A stretch of 64,000 bases of DNA, from NCBI RefSeq assembly GCF_002994745.2, contig NC_037090.1:33152501-33216500 (forward strand), read 5' to 3'. Below, one piece after another: positions 21,251-34,334 of this stretch (position 1 is the stretch's first letter; each line of letters starts with the position of its first letter). The notes beneath the pieces were generated by a model. It was not told the origin of the DNA, made no database searches, and saw only the letters and a program-made list of their open reading frames with translations. Position numbers and translations under genes: made by a program. Source of the stretch: Rosa chinensis. Lineage: Eukaryota > Streptophyta > Magnoliopsida > Rosales > Rosaceae.

Positions 21251-24200
21251 AATTAGATCTGTCCATTCATGAATGAAATTAAAAACATTGAAAATCGCAT
21301 CATTCCCACAGCAAAATTACTAGAGCAATAGCAGGATCACCCTTTTGCACCTACACACACTAGCATAAAGTTCATTAGATCATCTTTGTCCATAGAATAT
21401 TGCATTAGGCGCTGCATGTGGTATCCAAGAGCTGAATAATAGTTTTTCCCACCCTCTCCACCTCTCGTCTTCTTCCTCTACCCTCTCCGCCTTTCTTGTC
21501 CTCATTGATCTATTCATCTTTCTTTCTCATTATTCTGGGCATACCCAAAGAAATGATTTTAATTAATCAAATGAATTTTCCCCAAAACTCTGTTGTGAAA
21601 ATTCTAGTTTGGATCCAAATAAAAAATAAATTGAATCTTGCTGATCTTATTGTTTGGTCATGAGATAAAATGAATTTCATAGAAAGAGGGCATTAACAAA
21701 TCAGATAGCAAAAGCCATTATAGATTTTTTTTACATAGAAAGAGGGCATCACAGCTGCAAAGAACAGACCAACATACAATCCTATATTTCAACATAGCAC
21801 TAAATTCCCAAAACAAAAAGAATCAGTCTTAAAGAAAACCACAAAATGGGCTCCCAGAAAACTATTAAAATCAAAGAACCCACTAAAAAAAAGTACATCA
21901 GAAAACAAGTTTCATAGTATTGGGTTTCTCTTGGGTTTTGATTTTGAATTGTGTTTCTCCTGGGTTTTGTTTATTTGGCCTAGATTGATTTTATTTTCTA
22001 GATCTTGCATTGCTCAAAGTGATGACCTTGAGTATTTTGAAAATCCAATGAGAGTACTGCAAAGACTGAAATTTTGGGACCTAAGAAAAATGAAATAGCA
22101 ATTGGATTTTGATTGCTTAAGCTATCTTAGATTGTTGGGCGATAGCTCGACTGTTGAACTATGACCAGCTGCAATTAGCAGTTGCAATTATACATTGAGA
22201 ATACCAGCTCATTAAGATTTAAAAACCCAGCTCCAAACCTCAAATTTCCTAAATTAAAACCCAGTTTCAAACAACCCATCTCCTTCAAGATCCAAATATA
22301 TTCCCAAACAGAGGAAACCCACCTCCGAATACTCAACCTTAATCAAAATCCAATACATGGGCGAAAATGGAGAAAACCCACCTCTAGATTCGAATCTGAA
22401 ACCAACCCTTGCATCTCCATCAAAACTCCATCTAAATGCGAATTGATACCTTTGTAATTAAGGTAGGTGGTATTGAGAATTAGCTCTCTTGATGAACCAA
22501 GTGTAGATTCTCCACCATTCTTTGTAACTCCCATTGCACCGCCGAGCTCTCTCTTCTTCTTCTTGTCGATTCCCCGTATCAGCAACTCCCGCTTCTCCTC
22601 GTAACCTACATCGTTGTGTGAGAAAGCCAAAATTAAAGCTTCTGCTTTGGAAATAAGCAGAATGAAGAAAAGTGAAAGTGAGAAGGTGGAAGGATGGTTA
22701 CTGTGGAAATCGTTCGAGGCCGTCTTATTCGATGAGGTCTGGGCGCTTGCTTAGTGATAAAACGATGCGTTTTAGGTGCCGCAATGGTGCTGCTACCTGA
22801 GCCTTATCGTCGCCGTCGTCGGTGTACTTTCTTTTCCGGCTTTCGAGAATAATCGGACATTCGGCCATGGCAGCTAAGCCGCCGGGGTCTTGGGTAGCAT
22901 TTGAGCTCTGGGTTTTTGATATTTAGTCGGTGGCAATACCCATAAATTGTGATGAAATTCGAGTATTTTGGTCATTTTTCATTAAAATTAGGAGTCATGC
23001 TTACATCATTTGGCTTTTGGGTCTGGGCTCATGTACTTATTTGTATAAATTTTTTTGAAAGTGAGTTTTCTGTATTTGCATCTTTGGTCATGTGCTACTA
23101 TGTAATTTTCTAATTTTTTTTTTGGCTGAACAAACATACGTCAATAAAACACAAACCTCCTACAACCGGGGGGGGGGCAGCTTCAATTAATCAAACGCAT
23201 ACTCTAGTGACCAGTGACTTTCGATTGGTCTTTTTTCTTGTCATATTTTCTGTGTATCCTCAATTAGCTTTGTCTTTTTCTTGTCATATATTATTAGTCT
23301 TCTTGCACGTGCGGAAGGGCCGCGCTCGCGCGTGCGTATTTTATTTTTGAAAAAATATATTTTGCATATGCATATTATTCTTCCTCCGTTGCTATGGATT
23401 TTGAAATGTCGATCACTCATGAGTGCAATATAATTTCCCATTGTTAGGTTTGGTGGAAAAACTCTCTTGTAAGAGTAACATTTAAACGCTCCACATTTTT
23501 GAAAGCTCCATATTGTTGCCACTGCATATAGTGTGCGGTCATGGATTGCAATCCAAGTACATTTTTCAAATTCATGCTTTCTTGCAATGAATGAAACTTA
23601 AGTCATTCTGACCAACATGACACTATCCTTATCTGTCATTGAATCTAGTAGGTTCATCTAAACTTTCATTAAACATAACATCACATCTTCTTGATAATGC
23701 GAACCCAAATAATGTGATTGTTTTCCTTGACCACTGAGATTATTTTTCTTCACCTCTATAGGAAACAAAATTAATGAAAACAAATTAAGGAATCAGACAT
23801 ATAAAAAGAAAGAAACAGAACCGAAGACAAAAGAGTCATGGGAGATATCTCTAACAACATGAGAGATATCTCTAACAAATCAGATGGATGCACATAATCA
23901 CAAACAATCCCAATTTTTTATTTATTTATTTTTTAAGTATTTTGGCAATAGAAAATAAGGATTCACATGAATGTATATAGTAACTGAAGAAGCATAGATT
24001 GTAACGTGCATATCAAAATAAGTAAAAAAGGATTTGTAGACCTCATAGTCTCTGTAGGCCTTATGTCTAAGTATTTGCAAACAAATACAAAGGAAAAAAT
24101 TGAGGTTTTTATGACCTTAAATAGAGCAAACAAAGAAAACCTCAAAGCTGCACTAAAATAAAGTTATCCGAACCTCAATTCAAATAACAGTAATAAGAAC

Positions 24201-24354
24201 ACCTAAAATAATAAATCGCAAAGTGCAAATAGATGGAGATAAGATCACAATCTAAATGGAAGAACAGAGGGAAGGAAAATAGCCAAACCTCAATCTAATA
24301 ATCTGTAATACATAAACCCAGGGAGAGAATTGTTACCAGACCATGAGGAGCTAG
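21251..24354. other. Three kb without a supported gene
   Basis: Frames are short and lack domains. A GC-richer island at 22480-22900 could be the remains of a gene 5' region on the minus strand. It has an ATG at 22869-22867 in good context starting MAECPIILESRKRKYTDD, which ends after about 47 codons. A run of nine G is at 23168. Beyond 23500 it is AT-rich with no pattern I can name. Confidence 0.4.
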
Positions 24355-24908
24355 TGTAACACCCCGATTTGCACCTCTTCAAACCGAGTACATTATAGTG
24401 CCACGTGCCCTTAGAACCTAAGCTAAGATACTTAACTCAAGTCCTAAGAACCCGCAAGGCAACACAAGGAAGTTAAAAATGCTTTAGTAAATACATTAGG
24501 AAAACTTGAGCACGGAAGCAATTGTTTAAGTGAGGTGAAAACTATAAAACCATCGGAAATCCTTTAAAGAAAACAAATACAAGTCATTTCAAAACAATTA
24601 TCGAATGTTCGCCTAGTTCAACGCCAAAGTCCGAAAAATATACAAAAGAGGTATTTTACAAATAATCACAACCTCGGTAAACAAGTTACCTGAGAGTAAA
24701 GGAAATAAGAGAACCTGTCAAGCGGATCTAACTCCGTCGATGACCATTTAAAGTATAAGGTAACTAAGCCACAATTAGCATCATCCAACTGTCCCGTCTT
24801 CGTACACAGTACATGCATCCACAAACTATTGTAGGGGTGAGCTTTCATCCTCGCTGCTCAATAAGACTCTACCCCAGCTAGGTGCGAAAATAATTTAAAA
24901 TATAGGTG
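24355..24908. other. Retroelement-like remnant starting TGTAACACCCCG, left part
   Basis: Starts TGTAACACCCCGATTTGC, a start common to plant Gypsy LTRs. It continues without coding capacity to the point where the Copia element inserted (TSD TCGGC). It resumes at 31385 and runs to about 31950 (CATATAGCCCATCCGGAGG and other non-coding sequence). The two parts together are about 1.1 kb. I could not find a matching second terminus or target duplication. Confidence 0.4.
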
Positions 24909-24913
24909 TCGGC

Positions 24914-25147
24914 TGTTCAAGTAAATCCAGAATATGTGTCTGACCCAAACTAGAGGTTACTTGCTCTAGTTGAAATAGGGTATATATTAGAGATACTCTC
25001 GGAGAATCTTAGGAGATATCCAATCAATGTATGATTATGTTTCCATGTACAATTCTATCTCTATGTTTGTAATCCTCTATATAAAGAGGCCCCTATTATC
25101 AATGAAACAATGACTCAATTCTATCCCAATTCAGTTTTTCTTAAACA
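24914..25147 (+). repeat. 5' LTR of Copia element 1
   Basis: Starts TGTTCAAG and ends CTTAAACA (TG...CA). A TATA box CTATATAAAG is at 25077-25086, about 70 bp before the LTR end, where Copia promoters lie. Confidence 0.93.
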
Positions 25148-26073
25148 CGTTATCAGCACGAAGTCCTAACCCTGAAACCCTAAATTCGTAGCCTTTAAAT
25201 ACCAAAAACCTCCGCCGCCCACCTTGAAGCTCTCACCTCTAGGAGCCCAAAACCGGTTGCACTGCCCCTAGAACCAGCCATAATCGACCTGAACCGGCTG
25301 TCGGAAGTGACCAAACCGGCCTCCTAAGAAGAATCCGAAGATCTCCTGCATGGTTCACCATCTCCCCGTCCACCCTTCACGGCCACCTTTTTTCAGAAGC
25401 TGCATCTTGTCCCCAAATTCCTGGAACCAGAAGAATCATCACCAGAACCGCCTGCCTGAAGCACCAGCACTCTAAACCGCCGGCAACCCATTCTGTTCAG
25501 AGCCCAATCCAGCCCAAGCCCAGAAGCAAGGAGAGAAGAGCCCACATGCTAGCCCAGAGAAGAAAAAAAAAGGAAAAGAAGAAGGAGAAGCCTAAGCCCA
25601 AGCCCAGAAGAGACTGCCACGTCAGCATCCACGAAGGCATCCAGTCAGCACACCACGTCAACACCACGACCAACTACCACGTCAGCCCGCTGGTCAATCC
25701 CCCTTTCCAGCGACCTATTTCGAGGTATTTTTGACTAAACGTTCCCCTTTTTTTTAGAGTTTTTAAATTCAATTTCTCTTCTTTTTTGGAGACTTGCAAC
25801 ATCCCTTCTTCTACCCCCCTTTCTTTATCATAGGGGAGATGTAATTAAGCCAAACTGTGGGAGTTCGTGCTCACTCCAAGCTTGGAGCTTGTAGAGTCCT
25901 CCAAACTTAGAGTTCGTTGAGATAAAATGATCGACCGCAAACATCATTGTTTCAATCTAATCCAACCCCTCTTGGAATTGAATTTCTTGGAAGCGACGAC
26001 GCTCAGAAATTTTATTTGTTTTCGTGGTAGTCTTTTTCGCTCTGAAAGTAACCCTAATTTCTTGTTCTCTTTC

Positions 26074-27129
26074 AGGATGAGTAACCTGAACAAATTGGAC
26101 TTTGCTCCATTGGGAATAACTGGCTCTGAATATCACAGGTGGGTTCGTGATATCCGCCAGCATCTCAAGGCCGATGGAATCTTGGATACGATTCTCGAGC
26201 CTAGCCAGGACGTGCTAACTGTTGAGCAAGCTCAAGCTTTGGAAGCAAATAGAGCAGCCTTAGAGGCAAATAAGGCGAAAGCCATCATCCCAATGACTCG
26301 TCATATGCATGATTCGCTCCAGTACGAGTGTATGAATGAAGAAGACCCCAGAAGGCTGTAAGTCTCACTCGAACATAGATTTGGCAACATCCGTGACTCC
26401 CTGCTTCCTGACCTAGAAGTGAGATGGCATAGCCTTCGCTTATGTGATTTCAAGTCAGTTCTTGACTACAACTGGGAAGCACTTCGCATTAAATCCTTAA
26501 TGGAATTTTGTGGTAAAGAGATCACAGATGCGATGTTGATTGAGAAGACTCTCTCTACCTTCCCCGTCTCTGCATTGATGGTTGCTAAGAACTATCGAAT
26601 CGATGTTGTTGCAAGACGGATCACAAGGTTTCATGAGCTCATTGGAGCTATGAATGTCGCTGAAAAGCATGACAACATCCTTGTGAAGAACTATAATTCG
26701 AGATCCGTGGAAATAGAGCATATTCTGGAATCCAATTATAGTCGTGTCCCTAAGAGAAGGCGCCAAGAGCGAAACCCTAATCTTAGGGATACTTCTGGAC
26801 GTTCTGTTCCATATAATTGCTCTGCTTGGGAAGGTAACCGCCAAAATAGGAGAATACGGAACCGAAGAGGTAAATGTGGAAAGAGAGAGGGAGGCAATGC
26901 CTCTGGCTATGTTGGTGGTGCCACCAACACTAAGTGTCATCTAAATGACGCTTTCAAAGCGCCTCAATCAATGGAGTTTAAGCAAAGAGATGTATGTTCT
27001 CGATGTGGAGTGTCTGATAATTGGGCACACACTTGTAGAGCTCGTGAAGAAATTGTCACCTCCTACAAACATATTGTGAAGCAAGAGAAGCTCACTATGT
27101 GGAACAAGAAGATCAAGAAAATGATCTAG
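26074..27129 (+). pseudogene. Copia element 1 gag
   Basis: Begins at the ATG of MSNLNKLDF near 26075 after a ~930-bp leader. The frame is broken by a TAA at about 26359, but homology continues in the same frame through RFGNIRDSLLP, FCGKEITDAMLIEKTL and a basic nucleocapsid tail. The zinc knuckle reads CSRCGVSDNWAHTC: the histidine of CX2CX4HX4C is replaced by Asn, so zinc binding is probably lost. The protein is homologous to the intact gag at 62331-63305, but clearly a different subfamily. Confidence 0.9.
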
Positions 27130-27589
27130 AATGAAGGGTTGAAGACTACAAATCTAGCTGGGATCAATAGATCGCCAATTCTGTTTAAGTCTTTATTTTT
27201 CCAAGAGATGTAATAGGCAATTGCCATATATTTTTGAAGTAAATGCCAATGGTTTATTTTTTCTTCCAAGTAGGCTCACTCAAAGTAAGTGTGATGTCTA
27301 GGAAGGTTCTGAGATTAGTGGTACTTAAGCAAGCCTTGCTCCACCGATATCTCTCTACTCACCTGGTCACATTTATTTTGGAATTACCGAAAGAAGTTAG
27401 ACGACTACCATTGTTTTGCATTAGCTATCATTTTGGATTAGATTTTGTTTAGTCAAAGAGACAATGATGTAACTCCATTGGCTTATGAATAAAATTTCGA
27501 GTTCTTTATGACTCCATTTTGATTATGAGCATATGACTTTTGTGACTACGATGGCTGGGCCATCAGTATTAATTCAAGGACATGGAGTT

Positions 27590-30500
27590 CTACTTGTCAA
27601 ATGGCACCTTAATTATTGTCACAGAAACTCTCTACGCTCCTAGGGCCAATCGTACCTATGAATAGCCAACGGATTCCATGCGAAAACGCATGTAGAGAAC
27701 AGAAATGAGTTCCTTTGCAATACCTCTATTGATTGCGAACAAAGGCGCATCTTAGAGAAATTTATGTGTCTCTCTAGTGTACTTTATGTCACTATTCAAG
27801 CTATTAAATCTAATAAAGTTAAGAGAGAAGATCTCTTAGATTTAAACACATATTGGCTTTATCACGACAGGATAGGTCATCCTGGTCATGATATGATGAT
27901 TCGTCTACTAAAGACTTCACATGGACATCTTTTCTATCGAGCGAAATGAAGCATGAATCAAAAGTTGATCTCTGGACTAAGTGTGACTGATGTTGCTACC
28001 TAAGGCACCGCCTCCATCCACCACCAGCCTGGAGCTGGCACAATCCTTATCCCTGACACCATGGATAACGTCCATCATGGTGATGGCTCCCTAGGTGATA
28101 CTGCAATCACCAACTTGCTTCAAATAGCGTTTCAGACCCTCAAGCCCAACCAAAATTCTTATTGGTTGCTTCTAAAGCCTCTCGCTCGTTTTACAAAGCT
28201 CGTTCCTTAGGATAATTAGAACTGAGACAGTCCTATGCAAAGGATATGAAAATACTCATTATGTTCGTACATATAATCCATGGGGATTCTATGGACTGAT
28301 TCAACCAACTTGCGGACGTTTAAATATCTCATGATGTTGGTTGACACGTAAACACGCTGGTCACGTGTTGTGTCATTGTCCACTTGTAATGCTGCTTATG
28401 CTACACTCCTAGTACATACCATATGACAACAAGCTCACTCTCCGGATCATCCTCTTCCGTCAATTGGACTTGACAATGCTAGAGAGTTTACATCGAAGAC
28501 TTTCGATGGTTATTTCATTAGGACTAATGTTGGACATTATATTCCCATGAACACACCCAATTGGTCTGGCGGAAATGAGTGCGATGGTAGTCCGGACATT
28601 GGTAATGAGCACTAATTTCCTTATATCCTCTTAGAGTGATGCAATATCTCATACAGCTATGCTAATTCGTCTACTACCCACTGCCACTCAATCAATCTCT
28701 GCGTTACAGCTAGTGATTAGCTACAAGTATCGTACTTACGCAAATTTGAGTGTGCCCTTATGTGCTAATTGCCCTGCCACAACGCTCTATAATGGGTCCT
28801 TACAGACGAATAGGCAACTACGTTGGATTTAAGACTCGAACAATCGTCCGCTACTTAATGCCCTTGCAAGGCGATCTCATTACCCTAGATTTGCGGGTTG
28901 TCACTTTGATGAGACAGTCTTCCTGTCGTTAGGGGAGATAAGAACACAGATGTTCAGCAGGAAAGACAGGAATTGTCGTAGCTTGTCCCCACTATGTCTC
29001 ATCTCGATCCCTGTTAAAGTGACGAGATTACACAAATATGGTGTAAACAAGCCTGCAAGGAAGGACGTCCCTACGAGAGGATTTAGTGCCACCCTACATG
29101 GAGGTAGGCATGGCGCTAACACCAAAGAGAGTAGCACTCTGGCGTTATAGGCCATGGCCCCATCTAAGATGTGTGGGAGCCCCGTGGGTTCAAAGGATGC
29201 TTTGGCACACTCCAATCCTTTTATCATCGACACTCAAAATTCCTCTCATGAGAATCTTCCGGGTTATGGTTATCGTTGGGGGAGGCCTCAACGTCAGAAC
29301 CTATTCCTGAGAATATAGAGTTCTATGAAAATAACACTAGTGTACATGAGACGTGGGATAAAAACTCCATCATAATTGTTGATGTAGTTGCGTATGAATT
29401 TGTTGAGTGTGATGATATCGAACCACACTCCGTTGATGAATGAATGTCATTGTAGAGAGATTTGGCCTAAATGGAAAGATGCGATCCAGGTTAAGTTGGA
29501 TTCTCTAACGAAGAGGAAGGTTTTTCGAGCCAGTGATGCCAACACCTCCTAACATAAAACTTATTGACTAATGAGTTTTCGTTAGAAAGCGTGATGAGAA
29601 AAAGAGATGGCAATCTCACCTTATGGCGCAAGGCTTCTCACAAAAACGCCCTGGAATAGACTACGATGAGACATATTCTCTCGTAATGGATGTCATTGCA
29701 TTCCACTACCTTGTCAGTTTGGTAGTTTCCGAATAACTGAACATGCTGCTTACAAATGTGGTCACTACATATCTCTATAAGGAACTAGATACGGAATATA
29801 CATGAAGGTTCATGGTGAACTTTATTTACCCAAGTCAAATGGCTCTAGACCACGGAGCGCGTTTGCAATAAGGTTAAAACGCTAACTAAAGTGACTACTT
29901 GATTGGGAAGGGATATGCCTGCGCGTTTCCATAACAAGTTTCGGATTCCATCGCGGTTCATGTTGGATATGATCTTCATTGGAAGCCCTTAAAGAGTTAA
30001 GGGAAATCGCTGAACACTTGAAATCCGAGTTTGAGATGAAGGATTTTAGGAGAACACGATTATGTCTCGGTTTGGAACTTGAGCATCGTGTTGATAGATG
30101 CTTAGGCATTTTGACAAGGTCAAGCCTTCAAGCACCCCAATGATCGTCCGTAGTCTTGATTCTGAAAAGGATCCTCTTCGTCTGAAGGATGATGACGAAG
30201 ATGTGCTAGAGGCAGGAGTGCCTTACTTAAGTACAATAGGCGCATTATTGTACTTAGTTCAATGCACAAGACCGGACATCTCATTTGACATGAACTTGTT
30301 AGCTAAGGTATAGCTTTGTGCCAACGCGACGCCATTAGATTGGTGTAAAAGATATCTTTCGGTACTTGAAATGTACGATTGATATGGGCTTGTTCTATCC
30401 CTATAGAGAGATGATGGATTCAGACCCATCACACACCAGGAACGCCGCAACATGGGCCTGCGTCCACTATCCCCATCCCAAAACGACATAAGTGTTTTGG

Positions 30501-30930
30501 AAGGTTTTGCTTATGTTGGGTATCTCTCTAACCTATACAAAGGTCATTCCCAAACTGGTTAAGTGTTCACCATGGGAAAATATCTTGGAGGTCTACAGAA
30601 CAGACCTTAGTCGCTATATCTTCGAATAATGCAGAGATTCTTGCTCTTCACGAAGTGGTTCGTGAATGTATATGGATTGGATCCATAGTTACGCATGTTC
30701 TAACTATTGTGGTTTGAAGTCTACCACAGATGAGCCTACGAGCATATAGGATAATGTTGCTTGTTTTGAAGCAAGGCTACATCAAAAGCGATTACACCAA
30801 GTATAATCAGCAACAACAAACTCTCCTCAAGATCAAAGAGAACTAGATTCGATCTGAGGACAATATGGCAGACTTGCTCACTAAGTCATTGCCTAAATTC
30901 CACTTTCGAGAAACATGTTGGTAGCATCGT
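27590..30930 (+). pseudogene. Copia element 1 pol, many frameshifts and stops
   Basis: The gag-pre-integrase motif (YHDRIGHPGH) lies in 27764-27949. Integrase remnants follow at about 28450-28700. RT remnants follow from about 29450, with the RT C-terminal part YLSTIGALLYLVQCTRPDIS in 30098-30313. RNase H ends with NMADLLTKSLP near 30870. No segment is open for more than about 75 codons. The element therefore cannot move on its own. Confidence 0.88.
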
Positions 30931-31151
30931 TTGCGGAAGTTATCCGAACTCCAATGACCGTAGTCGTCAAGGGGAGATGCAGACATCAGGGCGAGGTGTC
31001 TACATGTATGGTCTCGAAATGTGAAGGGTGTGTTGTGCTCTTTTTCCCCTTCGACTGAGGTTATTTTTGTCCCACTGGGTTTTTGTTACTCGACAAGATT
31101 TTTTAATGAGGGAACGAGAGAAGCACCTCGTTTGGGCGACACAAAGGGGAG

Positions 31152-31384
31152 TGTTCAAGTAAATCCAGTATATGTGTTTGACCCAAACTAGAGGTTACTT
31201 GCTCTAGTTGAAATAGGGTTTATATTAGAGATATTCTCGGAGAATCTTAGGAGATATCCAATCAGTGTACGATTATGTTTCCATGTACAATCTATCTCTA
31301 TGTTTGTAATCCTCTATATAAAGCGGCCCCTATTATCAATGAAACAATGACTCAATTCTCTCCCAATTCAGTTTTCCTTAAACA
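31152..31384 (+). repeat. 3' LTR of Copia element 1
   Basis: Pairs with 24914-25147 and is immediately preceded by the polypurine tract. The TSD TCGGC follows. Confidence 0.93.
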
Positions 31385-31389
31385 TCGGC

Positions 31390-31964
31390 AAAGTAAGTGA
31401 GAAACAATGCATATAGATAAAAGTTCGAATCCACAAACCGTAGTTCGTTTATAAAAATATAGTAGGGCCCAAAGGAATGAAACAGACCTGATGACCTTTC
31501 GCTATGCCAACTACAACCTTACCATGATTAATATCGTTTACATTGGCAAGGTGTAGCGAGAGTGTCAATTTACGCCATATCACCTACAAGCAGTGCCACA
31601 CCTCAACGGATGTCAGACACTCTTCAGTCCATATAGCCCATCCGGAGGTTTAGGGGATCGAAGCCCAAGGAAGTCGCTATGCTCCTCTCACTCTCAGGTC
31701 ATCAAACAATAACTCATAGAAAATGCAATAAAAACCAAATTTTTTTTCATGCATCATTAATTTCCTTAAAATATATGCATAAAAGTTACTGAGGTGAGTC
31801 TAGAATCCCCTACCTGGAATATTGCAACTTTGACTTCATTTGCTTTTCTAGGCCAACACCACCACAACTTGTTTTCCGAGTAAACTTGCATTTTGGGTAA
31901 TTGGAGTCCTAGTCCGACAATGTTAGTATTCGAGTGTTAATATAAAATATTGACTAGTTTGCAG
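31390..31964. other. Right part of the TGTAACACC remnant and junction to the Tat element
   Basis: Non-coding continuation of the sequence split by Copia element 1. Somewhere near 31900-31960 it gives way to the start of the Tat gag. There is no recognisable 5' LTR of the Tat element here: nothing resembles its 3' LTR (43055-43740). Confidence 0.45.
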
Positions 31965-33800
31965 ATGGAAGTTCCGGCGACCGCGCCAGAGCTAGTGGAC
32001 CTGAACCCTTTTCCTGACACCGGGGTCAATATGGTCGATGTGAATTGGACCAAAACGAACTAGAGAAAACCAACCCTAGACCTGACTACCAGGGGAGGAG
32101 AAGAAGGCAAGACCAGCCAGCGAGGCCTCACCAGTGGTCCTATGCTCGCGATGCAAAGAGGAATGTGGCATCCAAGTGTCACATGAAGAGGTCGAGAAGA
32201 CATTTCGTTTTGGCTCTTTCCCGCCAATCAAGTGGGCTTCGCCATTGCAAAATTATCAACCTCTAGTCCAAGAGCAAACGACAGGATGGAATCACTGTCA
32301 TCCCCAAGGGATTCTAGCTTGTTCAAGAAATTGAAAGCGGCCGTGGCCGAACAGAGCCAAGAGAGAGAGGCTAGGGACAAGCATAAAGATATCCTAACCA
32401 AGCCATACATTCCGCCTTTTTCGACCTCCTCCATCAAGGAGGGCAAGTGGTACACCAGGGAAAAGGGGGAGGCGGTAGAGATCAGCCCTTCCACGAAAAG
32501 GAAGCTGCAGTGCAGGTTTGGAGAAGCCAAGCAAACACTAGAGGCTCTGGATCAGGGTTTGATCAAGTCTTCGCAACTGGTCAAGTCTCCTGAATAATAC
32601 TAGAAGGAGATGGAGGCGCTAGCCGCTAAGCCACTGATGGCTCCCCGCAACTTTCAAAAGCAAGTAAGCTCGGATTCAGGGGCATTTAAGCCTAGTGTTT
32701 TCTGCAGGATCACTAAAGAAAGGACACCTCCGCCAGCTAGGAAGGAAGGATCGCCGACTAGGCGGCCACGTGTCAAGCGCAGATTATTGAGCGAGGAACC
32801 AGAAACCACCCCCTCAGTTTTTGAGAGACTGGGGGGCAAGGACAACACTGCCGAGACCCTGTAGTGGAGACCTAAAAATGTACAAAGTCTAGTGGTCGCA
32901 CCCCCAAAGGAGAACCTAGCAGGGGAACAAAGGTCGGACTCACCAAAGCAGGTTGCCGCGACGCAAGACCACAAGCGGTGCGCGGTAAAGGGCCTTGCCG
33001 AAGAGTCATTGGTAGCCTCGCTGGTTAAACAATTCAGCACCGACGTCCCATTTGATGAGCCCAAGCTCAACCTGGAGGAGGATATGGACGAGACAGAGGT
33101 GGTTGACACCTCTTGCAACATGGTTTATGTGCTTCTCGCGAGATATGCACTACTAGTCGCTGCGCAAGTATGTGTAGAAGCTGCGGGAGATAGCGAACAG
33201 CAACTGCAGATTACCTCGGTGGCAACAACACGTGTAGAGGAAGCAGTGGTCCTTGAGACTGAGGACACTAATAGTACGGAGTTCTTCATGAACTTTACAA
33301 GGTCAACACCCGCTATGGTCCAACACATGAGACCTCTGTATATCATGGCAGACATTGGCGGCACCAAAGTTAGCAAAATCATGGTCGACACTGGAACCGC
33401 AGTCAAAGTCGTTACTACACGAACCATGCATCTACTTGGAATCAAGAAAGAGAAGATCTAGTCTACATCCCTCACGCTTAAGAATTTCGCGAGGACTGTA
33501 ACGAAGACATTGGTTCTATTATTCCTACGTATCAAGGTCGGCCCTGCGGAGGGGGTTTATGCTTTCTTTGTGAAGGATTGCTATGCAGCATACAACGCCA
33601 TTTTAGGCCGGGACTAGATTCACTGGAGTTATTGTGTTCAGTCAACTCTCCATCAGGAATTGATTATGTGGAACAGGGCTACTGATAAAGCTGAAGTGAT
33701 TAAGGCTGATCCTCGCACGTTCCCTGTTTATGTGAATCACAAAGATTCCAGGTATTACTTGGAGCCAATTACTCCATTGTAGGTCAATGGCATCAACAAC
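31965..33800 (+). pseudogene. Tat gag-protease, disrupted
   Basis: The ATG at 31965 opens MEVPATAPELVDLNPFP but stops at about 32061. Gag-like basic, Lys/Glu-rich frames continue at 32232-32597 and 32610-32864. The frame 32892-33461 ends in a retroviral-type aspartic protease: the catalytic motif reads MVDTGTAV with flanking PLYIMADIGG. Homology continues past its TAG (33459-33461) to NAILGRD near 33610, the usual end of the Tat protease. At least five in-frame stops are present. Confidence 0.8.
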
Positions 33801-34334
33801 AAAGTCCTCCCCACAGGGGTGACGACCTCTGAATTGGCACAGTGGGGGCTTACGCTCGCGAAGGAAGGCCTAGAAAGGTCTGGTCACGCTGTGCCCCAAC
33901 CTTTGAATAATTAATGGATTATGACCTTCCAGAGGAAGAGATAGAGGCCTTCCACTCATTGTACGAGAGACTATCCTCGTACCTGGTGGAAAAAGAGGCA
34001 TATGATTGAGTCGAGACCTTAGAAATTGTTTACGAGGAGCTCTCTGACCATGAAGAGGAGGAAGAGGAAATTCAGCTCGCCCCAGTGGCATTGGATGACA
34101 CACCTCCTAAGGTTAGGGATCCTACTGAGAAGATCAACCTGGGAACAGTCGATGAGCCTATGGAAGTGGCTATGCTCTTATTTAGAGCTTACCGAGAAAC
34201 AGAGGCTTATTGACTTAGCTAGAATACAAAGACTGCTTCGCGGAAAAGTACGAAGACATGCCAGGCCTATCCCTAGACTTGGTATGCCACCAGCTACCGA
34301 CACTGCCTGATAAGAGGCCGGTGAAGCAAGAGCC

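Larger units (their letters stand above)
24909..31389 (+). mobile_element. Ty1/Copia LTR retrotransposon, complete but degenerate
   Basis: LTRs are at 24914-25147 and 31152-31384, flanked by 5-bp target duplications TCGGC at 24909-24913 and 31385-31389. A polypurine tract AAAGGGGAG precedes the 3' LTR. The sequence just inside the 5' LTR is CGTTATCAGCACG instead of a standard TGG-starting primer-binding site; the second Copia element in this window has the same feature. The LTRs differ by about nine substitutions and one single-base indel, so the insertion is old. The order gag, gag-pre-integrase, integrase, RT, RNase H identifies Copia. It sits inside an older TGTAACACC-type remnant. Confidence 0.93.
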
